DNA of 64,000 bases from Streptomyces fuscichromogenes (GTDB lineage Bacteria; Actinomycetota; Actinomycetes; Streptomycetales; Streptomycetaceae). Positions 37,301-45,898 of the stretch are shown here, in pieces (the stretch's first letter is position 1; the number at the start of each line of letters is the position of its first letter). The notes under the pieces are model-generated. The model was not told the DNA's origin. It saw only the letters and a list, made by a program, of their open reading frames with translations, and did not search any database. The DNA lies in the NCBI RefSeq assembly GCF_014645815.1, contig NZ_BMML01000006.1, positions 170,587-234,586 of the forward strand. The letters are read 5' to 3'. A program made the position numbers and the translations under genes.

Positions 37301-39092
37301 GGGGGGCGGCGAAGGCGTCGGGGCCGGCGAAGAAGGCGAAGGCGCGTTCGGTCGCCGCCGTGAGTTCGGCGGCCAGGTCCGCCTCGACCCGGTCCAGGGC
37401 GGCCAGGTCGAGCTGGGGCAGTTCGCGCAGGGTGCGGGTACGGCCCTGGGCCCGGCGCAGTTCGGCGAGCAGGACGGTCCAGGCGTCCGCGTCGGCGGGC
37501 GGTTCGCCGTGCGAGCGGCGGACCAGCGCGGCGGCCTCCGTACGCGCCTGCTCCAGCGACTGCGCCGCACGGGCGGCGAGTTGCCGGATCCTGGCCTGCT
37601 CGGCGGCCAACTGCTCGGCGGCGGAGCGCAGTTCGGTGAGCGGTTCGAGCAGGCCGGTGTCGGCCAGCCAGTAGTGGCGGTCCGTCGCCTTGGCGCAGGC
37701 GTCGAGGATCAGTTCCGGGGAGGCGGTCGCCCGGTTCTCGCGTGCGGCGGCGGTCGCGCCGCGGACCACGTCGAGGCAGTCGGCGATGCCCGCGACCAGG
37801 TCGGCGTTGCCGATCCGGGCCAGCGGGCCGTCCCCGACCGGCTGGGCGGCGGCGTGCTCGGCGGACTGGAAAGGGGTGCGCCAGAGCTGGAGTTCGTGTG
37901 TGCGCACGGGCTCGTGGTCCGGTCTGAGCAGGGCCAGGGTGCCGTCCGGCAGCAGGGCGTAGGCCGCGCCGTGCAGGGCGCTCGCGGCCTCGCGGCGGAC
38001 GGTGTTCCACGGCAGCAGCAGGACCTGGGCGCGGTCCGGCCGGCGCAGGACGTAGAGCAGGTCCTCGCCGTTGGGCGAGGGGAGCACCGCGTCGAAGCGC
38101 AGCTCGTCCACGGCGGATCCGTCGGCCGCGGCACCGGCACCCGCGTCGGCCAGGCCGCTGCCGCCGATACGGAAGGCCCGGTGGCTCCCGTCGGCCAGCT
38201 CGTAGCCGCCGGGGAAGATCAGCCCCTGTTCGGCCGGCAGCAGTCTGGCCCCGCGGCCGAGCGAGTCCTGCCGGCGCACCGAACCGGTACGGGTGTTGAC
38301 GACCAGGTAGCGGTCCGCCGGTTCGTTGTAGGGGCGGATCCGCAGGAGCAGCAGGGGTCCGGTCGCCGCGTAGGCGACGGTGGCGTCGGCCAGGCTCTGC
38401 AGCGGCTCGTCGACCGGCTCCCGGAACAGCGGCCGGTCGCCGGGGTGTGCCCGGACGGTGAGGCTGCCGCCGGTGGTGGCGACCGAGACCGCGCCCTCGC
38501 CGCCCTCGATCAGGATCCTGCCGTCCGCGTGGTACTCGCGTCCGGTCGTCGTCCACGGCAGCTCGAAGGCGGGCGGCTGCGGCAGGTCGCGCTCGCCGTG
38601 GTTGCCCAGGTACTCGACCCGGGCCTCCCCCAGCTGCCAGCTCAGGACCCGCAGATCGCCCTCGTTCTCGCCGGTGCGGAACACGGCGAGCAGCCGCCCC
38701 GACGCCGTACGCCTCAGGTCGGTGAGGCGCGCGTCGCGGTAGTAGCGCAGCAGTTCGGCCAGGTCGCGGTGGAACCGTTCGTCGTCGAGCAGGCCGGGGA
38801 CCTTCTCGGGTCCGAGGGCCGAGCCGTCCGGGGTGTGCAGCGACAGCAGGCCCGCGTCGAGGCCGGGCGCCGAGGTGCCCAGGAGCAGGACGTCGGGCCG
38901 TACCGCGACCACGCCGCACGCGGTGCCCTCGCCGCCGGTGCGGGGGCGGGCCGAGGCCGCCAGCTCCAGGGTGCGGGAGCCGAAGGCGTCCTGCCGACGG
39001 GCGTTCAGGTCGGCGGCCCGGCGGCCGAGTTCCGCGGCGCGGTCGGCGAGCCGTTGCCGCAGGATCTGGTAGGTGCCGTCCTCGACGCCCAT
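34320..39092 (-). CDS. Giant AAA+ ATPase, DNA-repair-ATPase family (DUF3686-like)
   Basis: 1590 aa from MGVEDGTYQILRQRL. Residues ~60-470 are beta-rich, probably a propeller. Residues ~480-880 are an Ala/Glu-rich coiled coil. A helical middle region follows. The C-terminal AAA+ module has Walker A SPPGYGKTTLL (about residue 1270), Walker B NVLLHVDDIQHV (about 1340) and sensor 1 CLAGNPHTANG (about 1387). The family is annotated DNA repair ATPase without direct proof. No membrane segment. The next genes upstream on the same strand encode a flotillin and an NfeD-like protein, a trio suggesting a membrane-tethered machine. Confidence 0.8.
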   Translation of the reverse strand: MGVEDGTYQILRQRLADRAAELGRRAADLNARRQDAFGSRTLELAASARPRTGGEGTACGVVAVRPDVLLLGTSAPGLDAGLLSLHTPDGSALGPEKVPGLLDDERFHRDLAELLRYYRDARLTDLRRTASGRLLAVFRTGENEGDLRVLSWQLGEARVEYLGNHGERDLPQPPAFELPWTTTGREYHADGRILIEGGEGAVSVATTGGSLTVRAHPGDRPLFREPVDEPLQSLADATVAYAATGPLLLLRIRPYNEPADRYLVVNTRTGSVRRQDSLGRGARLLPAEQGLIFPGGYELADGSHRAFRIGGSGLADAGAGAAADGSAVDELRFDAVLPSPNGEDLLYVLRRPDRAQVLLLPWNTVRREAASALHGAAYALLPDGTLALLRPDHEPVRTHELQLWRTPFQSAEHAAAQPVGDGPLARIGNADLVAGIADCLDVVRGATAAARENRATASPELILDACAKATDRHYWLADTGLLEPLTELRSAAEQLAAEQARIRQLAARAAQSLEQARTEAAALVRRSHGEPPADADAWTVLLAELRRAQGRTRTLRELPQLDLAALDRVEADLAAELTAATERAFAFFAGPDAFAAPLAAAQLAAGEAASIATAAEAARLADRLTDQADALATVTDLVTGAADADPSAGTAVLLAIGEVLAAVNRARAVLTTRRRALLDAEHRAAHAAESALLAQATTAALAAADTPAVCDDQLARLLLRVDALEARFAEAEDLAAGLAVRREEIRQAFTARRQTLLDEAAAHADRVAASARRALQALSRRLAGLGSAADIHAARAADPMALRIRAAAGELRGLDDRVRAQELEDGLLGAVRTALRELRDRADLSEDGGATVRLGRHRFAVRREPVELTLQPDGDDGLAFVVTGTGYRRAADLPELLTGREFWTQPLVSESPTLYRAEYLAASLLSTATATATGEPGEPGEPLLDQVRRAAERGYDEGYERGVHDHDAAVVLGALLRLQAGAGLLRHPAEVRATAQLFWAHGTTGAQRTGWQRRARSLALARIHFGPDATAPTTASSELAAELTAAVAEFTAALGLPSLPRAGDYLQEELADPHEGFATGIAARTLLDGFRHTDAAPLLTADLDALGTDLPARHQLAGAWLGSYAAAQVKSGDDEGVPEAVAHLCAPGLPRYEITAPVGETVDGLLGTHPRVRDGRLTVRIDELPYRARVFREERVPAFRAFQRRRADVLTAERARLRLDDHRPRPLAGFVRNQLVDQVFLPLVGDNLAKQLGTVDSTGPADRSGLLLLLSPPGYGKTTLLEYVADRLGLLMVRVDGPALGTGTTSLDPDRAPDAAARREVEKIVFALEAGSNVLLHVDDIQHVSAELLQKFIPLCDAQRRVEAVSDGVARSFDLRGRRFAVCLAGNPHTANGQRFQIPDMLANRADVWNLGEVLTGHQDLFALSFLENALAANPVLAPLAGTDPADLALLAALADGDPAAQADQLTHPVPDLDRVLATLIHLRRVQRTVLAVNSAYIASAAQADTDRVEPPFLLQGSYRTMAQLAARIDPVQSDSEVEALLDDHYLAEAHTLGSAAEANLIGLARLRDRATPEQTARWRSLCAAYRSAG

Positions 39093-39140
39093 GGTTGCTT
39101 TCCGTTCCTTCTGGGCACGTTGCGCCCTCGGTCGTCCGCG

Positions 39141-39310
39141 GCACCGTCGTGGCTGGTCGCGCAGTTCCCCGCGCCCCTTCGGGGGCGCCTTCGTCATCGC
39201 GCTGTCCGGCTGGACCGTCGGCGCGTCGTGCCGTCGTTCGTCCGCCGCGCCGTCGTAGCTGGTCGCGCAGTTCCCCGCGCCCCTTCGGGGGCGCTTCTTC
39301 GGGGGCGCCT
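39141..39310. repeat. REP-like palindromic repeats, two full copies
   Basis: Two copies (39141-39189 and 39250-39294) share GGTCGCGCAGTTCCCCGCGC followed by CCCTTCGGGGG. A third partial GGGGGCGCC follows at about 39301. They fill the gap between the ATPase and flotillin genes. The same core recurs at 49662-49733 and in variant form at 58294-58367. Confidence 0.8.
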
Positions 39311-39320
39311 CCTCGGGGTG

Positions 39321-41348
39321 TTACTTGGTGGTGCCGTTGGCGAGTTGTGTCGGGTCGGTCGTGAGGGTGTTGTCGGGTGTCTGGTCGCCGAGCAGCTTGA
39401 GCAGCAGGGCCAGGTTCCACGGGCCGCCGGCCGCCAGCGAGCGCAGCACTTCCGTCGCGTCGCCGCTGAAGCTCTTCTCGCCGCTGAGCCAGTCCGACCC
39501 GAGGGCCTGCACCGTCTCCGAGCCCTGTACCGCGCCGTCGATGGCCTTGCCGAAGGAGACCGCGCCGACCAGCCGCTCCAGGAACACGCTGTCGCCGCCG
39601 ACGATGTCGATGTCCGCGCTCTCCAGTCCGGCGGCCAGTACCGCGGCCTGGGCCTCGGCCACCTTGCTCTGGACCTCCAGCGCGGCCATCCGGACCTCCT
39701 TGTCCGCGGCCAGGCGCAGCCGGAACTCCTCGTGGGTGCGGGACACCTCGTCCAGCGCGGCCATCGCCGCCGCCTTCTCCTTGAGACCGGCGGCCTCGCC
39801 GAGGAGCCGTTCCCGGATGCCGGCCGCCTCCGCGTTCGCCTTGCTCTCCGCGACCGCCGCCTCGGCGAACCCGACCTTCTGGACGGCGTCCGCCTTCTCC
39901 TTCAGGCCCGCGGCCTCGCCCTCAAGGCGGGCCCGCACACCGGCCGCCTCGGCCATCGCCTGCCGTTCCGCCACCTCGGCCTGGGCCAGCCCGGCCGCCC
40001 CGGCCAGGGCGCGCTCGCCCTCCGCCCGGCGCACGTTGGCGGCGGCCTCCAGCTCCGCGCGCTTCTGCCCGGCCTCGGCCAGCACCAGCTGCTCCTTGGC
40101 CCGCAGGTGCGCGGCCTGCTCGGCGGCCTCGGCCGCCTTGATGTCCTTGACCAGTTGTTCCTGCGCCTCCGCCTCGGCGGCGATGATCACCGTCTGCCGG
40201 GTGCGCTCGGCCTCCTGGACGACCCGGACCCGCTTGATCTCCTCCTCCTGCTCCGCGACCGTGCGGTCCACCGCGATCCGCTCGCGCACCACGTCGGCCA
40301 CGCTCCGGCGCTCCACCTCGACCTGCTTCTCCTTCTCCGCCCTGGCGAGCTCGACCTCCCGCTCCCGGTTGACGACCTCCAGCAACCGGTCCTTCTCGAT
40401 GCGCTCGCTCTCCACCGCGAGGACGCGCTCCCGGTTCTTCTCGGCGACCGCGATCTCCCGCACCTGGTTCTCCCGCTGGACGCCGAGGAGTTCCTCGGTC
40501 CGCAGCAGCGCGCTGTGCGCCTTGAGCCGCTCCTCCTCCTGGACCTGCGCGGTGGCCGCCTCCTCCTGCGCCCGCAGGGTCTCGATGCCCTTGCGCTGCC
40601 GGATCTCCGCCTCCGCGCGCCGCCGTTCCAGCTCCAGCACGGCCTCGCGGGCGTCCACGTTCTGGCGGGTGATCTCCATCTCCTCGTTGCGCTGGAAGTC
40701 GTTGGTGCGGATGTGCTCCAGCGCGGTCAGTTCGGTGATCTTCCGGATGCCCTGGGCGTCCAGGATGTTGGACGCGTCGAGCTGTCCCAGCGGGGTCTGT
40801 TCGAGGTGGTCGATCGCGGCGTCCTCCAGGTGGTAGCCGTTCAGGTCGGTGCCGATGGCCGCGACGATGCGGTCCCTGAACTCCTCGCGCTTGGTGTAGA
40901 GGTCGGCGAAGTCGAGCTGCTTGCCCACCGTCCGCAGCGCCTCGGCGAACTTCGCGCTGAACAGGTTCTGGAGGGTGTCCTGATGGCTGGCCCGCTCGGT
41001 GCCGATCGCCTGGGCGACCTTGACGACGTCCTCGACCGTCTTGTTGACCCGGACGAAGAACGTGATCTGGATGTCGGCGCGGATGTTGTCCTTGCAGATC
41101 ATGCCCTCGCGGCCGGTGCGGGAGATCTCGATGGTCTTCACCGAGATGTCCATGACCTCCGCCCGGTGCAGCATCGGCAGCACCAGGGCTCCGGTGAAGG
41201 TGACGTCGACGCTCTTGGGCCGGGAGACGATCAGCGCCTCGCCCTGGACGACCTTGCGGAACAGCCGGCCGAAGAGCAGCAGCGTGCCCAGGCCGATGAG
41301 AAGCAGGACGGCGACCAGCACGCCGATTCCGATGGTGACGACAGACAT
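39321..41348 (-). CDS. Flotillin-like SPFH/Band-7 membrane protein
   Basis: A 675-aa protein. One N-terminal membrane helix (residues 5-27) precedes the SPFH domain (~35-200; VVQGEALIVSRPKSVDVTF, MDISVKTIEISRTGREGM). A long charged coiled coil rich in Ala/Glu/Arg follows (~205-560), with repeated AEAAGIRERLLGEAAGLKEK-type units. The tail has DIDIVGGDSVFLERLVGA. It matches the YqiK type of flotillin, which oligomerises in membrane microdomains. The NfeD/YqiJ-like gene lies directly upstream, 98 bp away. Confidence 0.9.
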   Translation of the reverse strand: MSVVTIGIGVLVAVLLLIGLGTLLLFGRLFRKVVQGEALIVSRPKSVDVTFTGALVLPMLHRAEVMDISVKTIEISRTGREGMICKDNIRADIQITFFVRVNKTVEDVVKVAQAIGTERASHQDTLQNLFSAKFAEALRTVGKQLDFADLYTKREEFRDRIVAAIGTDLNGYHLEDAAIDHLEQTPLGQLDASNILDAQGIRKITELTALEHIRTNDFQRNEEMEITRQNVDAREAVLELERRRAEAEIRQRKGIETLRAQEEAATAQVQEEERLKAHSALLRTEELLGVQRENQVREIAVAEKNRERVLAVESERIEKDRLLEVVNREREVELARAEKEKQVEVERRSVADVVRERIAVDRTVAEQEEEIKRVRVVQEAERTRQTVIIAAEAEAQEQLVKDIKAAEAAEQAAHLRAKEQLVLAEAGQKRAELEAAANVRRAEGERALAGAAGLAQAEVAERQAMAEAAGVRARLEGEAAGLKEKADAVQKVGFAEAAVAESKANAEAAGIRERLLGEAAGLKEKAAAMAALDEVSRTHEEFRLRLAADKEVRMAALEVQSKVAEAQAAVLAAGLESADIDIVGGDSVFLERLVGAVSFGKAIDGAVQGSETVQALGSDWLSGEKSFSGDATEVLRSLAAGGPWNLALLLKLLGDQTPDNTLTTDPTQLANGTTK

Positions 41349-41446
41349 GGCTGTTCCCTTGGACGACCTTGCCGTGGATGGATGAGAGAACGACGGGCGT
41401 ACCGGACGCCCGGACGAACGACGGGGGTGACGGGGGTGCGGTCGCG

Positions 41447-42157
41447 TCAGCCGGAGGCCGGCACCGCGGGCATGACCCAGAAGTACTCGCCCGTGTCGTC
41501 GTAGTCGTAGATGAGCGCCGACGCTCCGGCGCGGAGCACACCGCCCGGCCCGGCCGCGTCGTCGAGGCTCTGCCGGACCTGTACGACCGCGGAGGAGCCG
41601 TCGGCCGCACGGACCTCGGCCTGGCCGAAGTCGGGGCCCACCCGTCCGGTGCGGATCACGCAGCCCAGACCGACGAAGTCACGGCGCGACGGTGGCGGGG
41701 CGGGGGCCGGCATCAGCCGCCGCAGCGGCCATGCCAGCACCCGCGCCCCCGCCCACCCGCCGACCAGGGCGGCCGGCAGCAGGACTCCCCCGTGGCCGCC
41801 GCCGAACACCACCCGGCCGCTGAGTGCGCTGAACCAGGCGAAGGCGACCACCAGCGACACCGCCACGGTGATCGGCACCCCGCCGAGTCCCAGCACCTTC
41901 TGCAGTCCCCCGTGGCCGTGGCGCCCCCCGCCGCGCCCGTGCCCCTGACCGTGCCCATGGCCATGACCGTGGCCGTGCCCATGGCCATGACCGTGGCCGT
42001 GGCCGTGGCCGTGGCCGTGGCCGTGATGTCCTCCGCGCGCCCCGTGGAAGTGGGCTCCCCCCAGGAGCACCAGCAGCCAGTAGACCGCCACCACGACGAG
42101 CGCGAAGGTGAAGGCCACAGTCGGAAACGCCGTGACCGCCCCCAGAAAGTCCCCCAC
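41447..42157 (-). CDS. NfeD/YqiJ-like membrane protein with His-Gly tract
   Basis: A 236-aa protein. TM1 is at residues ~13-35. A tract of alternating His and Gly (residues ~42-80, about 20 His) follows. Two more TM helices lie at ~95-140, then a C-terminal OB-fold-like domain (~160-236; VGLGCVIRTGRV, AEVRAADGSSAVVQVR). This is the layout of NfeD/YqiJ proteins that partner flotillins. The His-Gly tract is absent from E. coli YqiJ and could bind Ni, Zn or Cu; on the DNA it is a hexanucleotide repeat. Confidence 0.78.
   Translation of the reverse strand: MGDFLGAVTAFPTVAFTFALVVVAVYWLLVLLGGAHFHGARGGHHGHGHGHGHGHGHGHGHGHGHGHGHGQGHGRGGGRHGHGGLQKVLGLGGVPITVAVSLVVAFAWFSALSGRVVFGGGHGGVLLPAALVGGWAGARVLAWPLRRLMPAPAPPPSRRDFVGLGCVIRTGRVGPDFGQAEVRAADGSSAVVQVRQSLDDAAGPGGVLRAGASALIYDYDDTGEYFWVMPAVPASG
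41917..42033. repeat. Hexanucleotide repeat encoding a His-Gly tract
   Basis: Alternating CCGTGG and CCATGG/CCATGA units run through the NfeD-like gene and encode Gly-His repeats on the minus strand. Such arrays change length by slippage in steps of two residues without breaking the frame. Confidence 0.8.
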
Positions 42158-42337
42158 TGCCCTCGCCCGCCTCTACAGATCCCCCGGCGGCCACGCTCCG
42201 TGTGCCGCATGGGCAAGGGTGACACCGCGACGACGGCCGCGCAGTGCATGATCCCGGAAGTCTCGGCGGCCCCTTCACGTCCCGGTTCAGCTCACACGGC
42301 CTGCCGGCGGGCCCCCAGGTGAGAGCGGGTAGGCGTC

Positions 42338-42922
42338 CTACTTGCTGACGGCGAAGCGCATCAGGGCGTGCTCGTCGCCCTGCTTGATCTTTCCCGTCAG
42401 GTTGATCACCTCCAGCTTCCAGCTCGCGCCGACCCGCACCGCCTTGGCCACGGCGCAGCCGTTGTCCTGGGAGAGCAGGCTCGGCCATATGTCGGCGACC
42501 TGCTGGGAGCTGCCCCCGGTGGCGTCGTAGACCTTGAAGCTGATGTTGCGTGCCTTCTGGAAGGAGCTGCCCTTCTTGTAGGCCGCGGCGATGAACACGA
42601 TCGACGTGACGTTGGGCGGGATCCGGGCGAACTCGACGGTCACCGTCTCGTCGTCGCCCTCCCCGCGCCCGGACTGGTTGTCACCGCTGTGGACCAGGGA
42701 GCCGTTCCCCATCGGGTCGAGGGAGTCCAGACCCGCGAGGCGTACCGGCTCCCCGCCCTGCATGGCGATGGCGATCAGGTCGAGGTCGGTGCCCGACTTG
42801 CGGCGGAGCACACCCATCACACCGCCGGTGCTGCCGGAGGTGGGGTCCCAGGACACCCCGATGGACAGGTGGGTCACTCCGTCCAGGTCCGCGGGACCGT
42901 CTTCCTTGGTGAGCGTGATCAT
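42338..42922 (-). CDS. TerD-family protein (first)
   Basis: 194 aa from MITLTKEDGPADLDG (a longer open frame is rejected because it lacks the TerD start). The TerD calcium site is recognisable in SGTDLDLIAI, HSGDNQSGRGEGDDE and the following VEFARIPPNVTSIVF strand. It is shorter in the middle and more divergent than the second TerD at 46192. TerD proteins are cytosolic Ca-binding beta-sandwiches tied to tellurite and stress resistance and, in actinomycetes, to development. A convergently placed flotillin module lies downstream. Confidence 0.85.
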   Translation of the reverse strand: MITLTKEDGPADLDGVTHLSIGVSWDPTSGSTGGVMGVLRRKSGTDLDLIAIAMQGGEPVRLAGLDSLDPMGNGSLVHSGDNQSGRGEGDDETVTVEFARIPPNVTSIVFIAAAYKKGSSFQKARNISFKVYDATGGSSQQVADIWPSLLSQDNGCAVAKAVRVGASWKLEVINLTGKIKQGDEHALMRFAVSK

Positions 42923-43162
42923 GTGTGGGCCTTCCTCTCCTCGGGATACACAACACGCAGAGTCTGCCTGGCCACCTCGCGGTTCCCCGAGACGGGTCCC
43001 CACGGCGACACCCGTGACGACGACCGGGCGGAGCCAGTCGGTCCTTCATGGCCGACGGCCGTCGTCCCGCCAGTAAGGTGGGGAGGCCGCGGCATCGCCA
43101 TCAACATCCCTTCACACAGGGGAACATGGCCGACAGCGGTCGAATCGTCATACTGCGTGAGG

Positions 43163-44446
43163 ATGAAGCAACAGGTGCTGATAGCGGGCCGGTACCGGCT
43201 GATGACCGCCATCGGGCGAGGCGCGATGGGCGAGGTCTGGCGGGCGTACGACGAGATGCTCGGCCACCCCGTGGCGGTCAAGCTCCTGCTCGCCCAGAAC
43301 TCCGACCCCACCGCCGCCGCCCGCTTCCGTCTGGAGGCCCAGACCGCGGGCCGGCTCCGCCACCCCCATGTGGTCGGCGTCGTCGACTTCGGCGAGCAGG
43401 AGGGCCGGCTGTTCCTGGTCATGGAGCTGGTCGAGGGCGACAGTCTGCACCGGGTGCTCGCCCAGGCGGGGTCCCTGCCCGCCGAGGAGGTCGCCCGTAT
43501 CGCCGCCCAGGCGGCCGCCGGACTCGCCGACGCGCACGAACAGGGCATCGTGCACCGGGACATCAAGCCCGGCAACCTCCTCCTCGACGCCGTCGGGTCC
43601 GTGAAGATCGGTGACTTCGGCATCGCGCGCTTCATGGACGACCCGGGGGGTGCGCTCACCGCGACCGGGCAGATCGTCGGGACCAGCCTGTACATCGCCC
43701 CCGAACGCGCCCTCGGCAAGCCGGCCGGACCGCCGTCCGACGTCTACTCGCTCGGCTGCGTGCTCTACCAGCTGCTCACCGGCCGCACGCCGTTCAACGC
43801 CGACAGCCCCATCGCCGTCCTCCACCACCATCTCGACACGCCCCCCGTGCCGCCGCGGCAGCTGGGCGTCGCGCTGCCGCCGGCCTTCGAGAACTACCTG
43901 CTCGGTCTGCTCGCCAAGCGGCCCGAGGACCGCCCGACGGCGCGTCAGGCGGCCGAGTGGTTCGGCGCGGGTGCCTGGCGCGGGCGTCCCGAGCCGCTCC
44001 CGGCGCCCGCACCGCGCCCCGGGCCGGAGCCGCGGGCGACCGTCCTGGGCGCACCCACCGGGACCCGGTCCGGAACGAACGCGGCCCCGGGCTCCGTGAC
44101 CACGTACGCCTTCCCGTCGGCCGGCGGTCCCGGCACCGGCGCGGCCCACCGGACCCGGCGCCGTCAGCGGGCGGGAACCGGCTCCGGCACCGCACGCCGG
44201 ACGAGGACGGTGACCGCCATCGCCGCCGTGGTGATCTTCCTCGGGGCGCTGCTGCTCGGCATCGCCTGGTTCTCCCCCGACCACAGTTCGGCCGACACCC
44301 CGCCGACGAACTCGGCCACGCCGTCGGCCGTGACCCCTCCGCCGACCGGCGGCGCCGAGCCCCGGATCGGCAAGGACGACGACCCGGCCGGGCGGAAGGA
44401 CCCCCGGAAGGGGAAGAGCAAGCACACCGCCGACGACGAGGGCTGA
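43163..44446 (+). CDS. Membrane Ser/Thr protein kinase
   Basis: A 427-aa protein. Kinase residues ~10-270: Gly loop IGRGAMGEVW, Lys in VAVKLL, catalytic HRDIKPGNLLL, DFGIA, and APE in IAPERALG. A Pro-rich linker follows, then one TM helix (~353-375, VTAIAAVVIFLGALLLGIAW). The extracellular tail is short (~50 residues, Thr/Pro/Lys-rich) with no PASTA domain. It is Hanks-type, active by motif. Adjacent to a TerD gene (divergent), which may be a substrate; that is inference. Confidence 0.88.
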   Translation: MKQQVLIAGRYRLMTAIGRGAMGEVWRAYDEMLGHPVAVKLLLAQNSDPTAAARFRLEAQTAGRLRHPHVVGVVDFGEQEGRLFLVMELVEGDSLHRVLAQAGSLPAEEVARIAAQAAAGLADAHEQGIVHRDIKPGNLLLDAVGSVKIGDFGIARFMDDPGGALTATGQIVGTSLYIAPERALGKPAGPPSDVYSLGCVLYQLLTGRTPFNADSPIAVLHHHLDTPPVPPRQLGVALPPAFENYLLGLLAKRPEDRPTARQAAEWFGAGAWRGRPEPLPAPAPRPGPEPRATVLGAPTGTRSGTNAAPGSVTTYAFPSAGGPGTGAAHRTRRRQRAGTGSGTARRTRTVTAIAAVVIFLGALLLGIAWFSPDHSSADTPPTNSATPSAVTPPPTGGAEPRIGKDDDPAGRKDPRKGKSKHTADDEG

Positions 44447-44544
44447 GCCGCCCCGCCGCCCTGGACGGGCCGCGTGCGGGCCACGTGCGGGTCGCACCCC
44501 GTGCCCCCGGAGACGACGGCGACCGGCGTGCGGATGATCAGCCG

Positions 44545-44832
44545 GACCGGAAGACCGGAACCGGGTGCGTCGCCGTCAGCCGGCCGCCTGCCGCGGAACC
44601 GCTCGCCCGGACCACGCCGCCGTGGAGGCGGGCCCGCCACGGATCCGGCCGGACGACACCAGAGGCGCGGTGCTCAGGAGCGGAGCGGGACCGGGAAACC
44701 GGGACCGGGTGCGTCGCCGTCAGCCGGCCGCCTGCCGCGGAACCGCTCGCTCGGACCACGCCGCCGTGGAGGCGGGCCCGCCACGGATCCGGCCGGACGA
44801 CGCCAGAGGCGCGGTGCTCAGGAACGGAGCGG
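44545..44832. repeat. 144-bp tandem duplication
   Basis: Copies 44545-44688 and 44689-44832 are directly adjacent and nearly identical, differing at about seven or eight positions. The second copy overlaps the last codons and stop of the ion-channel gene (44818-44832). The rest of 44447-44817, between kinase and channel, contains nothing else I can identify. Confidence 0.88.
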
Positions 44833-45807
44833 CACCGGCGCGGCCTCGCCGTCCGGGGCGCCGTCCGGGGCGCCGTCCGGGGCGCCGTCCGGAGCGCCGT
44901 CCGGAGCGGCGTCCGGGGTCGTGCTCTGGAGGAGGCCGCGTTCGAGGTCGTCCAGGGCTCGGCGGGCCGCGGTGATCCTGGTGAGCAGCAGGAGCCGGTC
45001 CGCGGGCCCCTCGGCCGGGCCGGCCGGCTCGTCCGCCGCTTCCTCCCGTTCCATCTCCCGGGCCTCGTCGAGGGACGTGATGACCACGCCGATCAGGACG
45101 TTGACGAGGACGAAGGAGGCGATCAGCACGTACGAGGCGTAGTAGGCGAGGCTCCAGCGGGAGACCTCCAGACCGGCGTGGACCGCGTCGCCTATGCCGT
45201 CGAGGGTCATGAGGAGGAAGAGTGTGAGGACCGCGCGGCCGATGGAGCCGTAGTGCCCGGGGTCGTGGCGGCCGAAGAAGACCCAGCCGACCATGGCGTA
45301 CACGTACAGCAGCAGGGCGCCCACCAGCAGGAAGCTGAGCGTGCCGGGGAGGCTGCGGGCGACGGCGGTCAGCACGATCCGCAGCTGCGGCAGGAAGCGG
45401 GCGGTGCGCAGCACCCTGGCCAGCCGCAGCAGGCGCAGCACGGTGGTGTTCTCACGGACGACCGGCAGGAAGGCGCACAGGACCACGGCGAGGTCGAAGA
45501 GGTTCCACGGGTCCCTGAGGAAGTCCCGGGGGCGGTCGGCGTGCGCGCCCAGGCGCAGCAGGATCTCGACGGTGAACACGGCCAGGCAGCCGTGCTCGGC
45601 CAGCCGTAACCAGCGGTGCCACTCCTCGACCAGTCCGGAGTAGGTCTCCAGGCCGAGGAGGGCCGCGTTGAGGAGGATCACGGCGAAGACGGTCAGGGCG
45701 AACCAGCGGGCCTCCGTCACATCGCGGCAGCGCCGTGCCAGCTCCCGCCGGTCCGGCCAGGGCTTGGTCTGGGCCGTCTGGGCCGTCTGGTCCTGCTGGT
45801 CCGGCAT
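44818..45807 (-). CDS. Voltage-gated-type ion channel, with a TTA codon
   Basis: A 329-aa protein with six TM helices (S1 ~35-53, S2 ~70-88, S3 ~100-117, S4 with regularly spaced Arg in RLLRLARVLRTARF, S5 ~155-175, S6 ~225-248) and pore loop LFLLMTLDGIGDAV. This is the one-domain NaChBac-like/ion_trans type. The C-terminus has a helix and five APDG repeats encoded by 12-bp units (44848-44918). Leu67 is encoded by TTA (plus-strand TAA at 45607-45609), in frame, so translation should need the bldA tRNA. Confidence 0.85.
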   Translation of the reverse strand: MPDQQDQTAQTAQTKPWPDRRELARRCRDVTEARWFALTVFAVILLNAALLGLETYSGLVEEWHRWLRLAEHGCLAVFTVEILLRLGAHADRPRDFLRDPWNLFDLAVVLCAFLPVVRENTTVLRLLRLARVLRTARFLPQLRIVLTAVARSLPGTLSFLLVGALLLYVYAMVGWVFFGRHDPGHYGSIGRAVLTLFLLMTLDGIGDAVHAGLEVSRWSLAYYASYVLIASFVLVNVLIGVVITSLDEAREMEREEAADEPAGPAEGPADRLLLLTRITAARRALDDLERGLLQSTTPDAAPDGAPDGAPDGAPDGAPDGEAAPVPLRS

Positions 45808-45898
45808 GCTGCTGCCCTTGCCCCTCGGTTCGTACGGCGTTCCCGGCCGCCCCGGGCGGGGGGCGGGCTTGCCGCGTGATCACCTTCCAGGGAAACTT

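Noticed and set aside
39141..39310. Possible CRISPR array from repeated cores at 39 kb
   Set aside because: Only two to three palindromic copies with irregular spacing, and no cas genes.
36522..41504. A 1660-aa open frame on the plus strand
   Set aside because: It is antisense to the giant ATPase and flotillin genes, whose minus-strand frames show clear motifs. Long antisense frames are expected in high-GC DNA.
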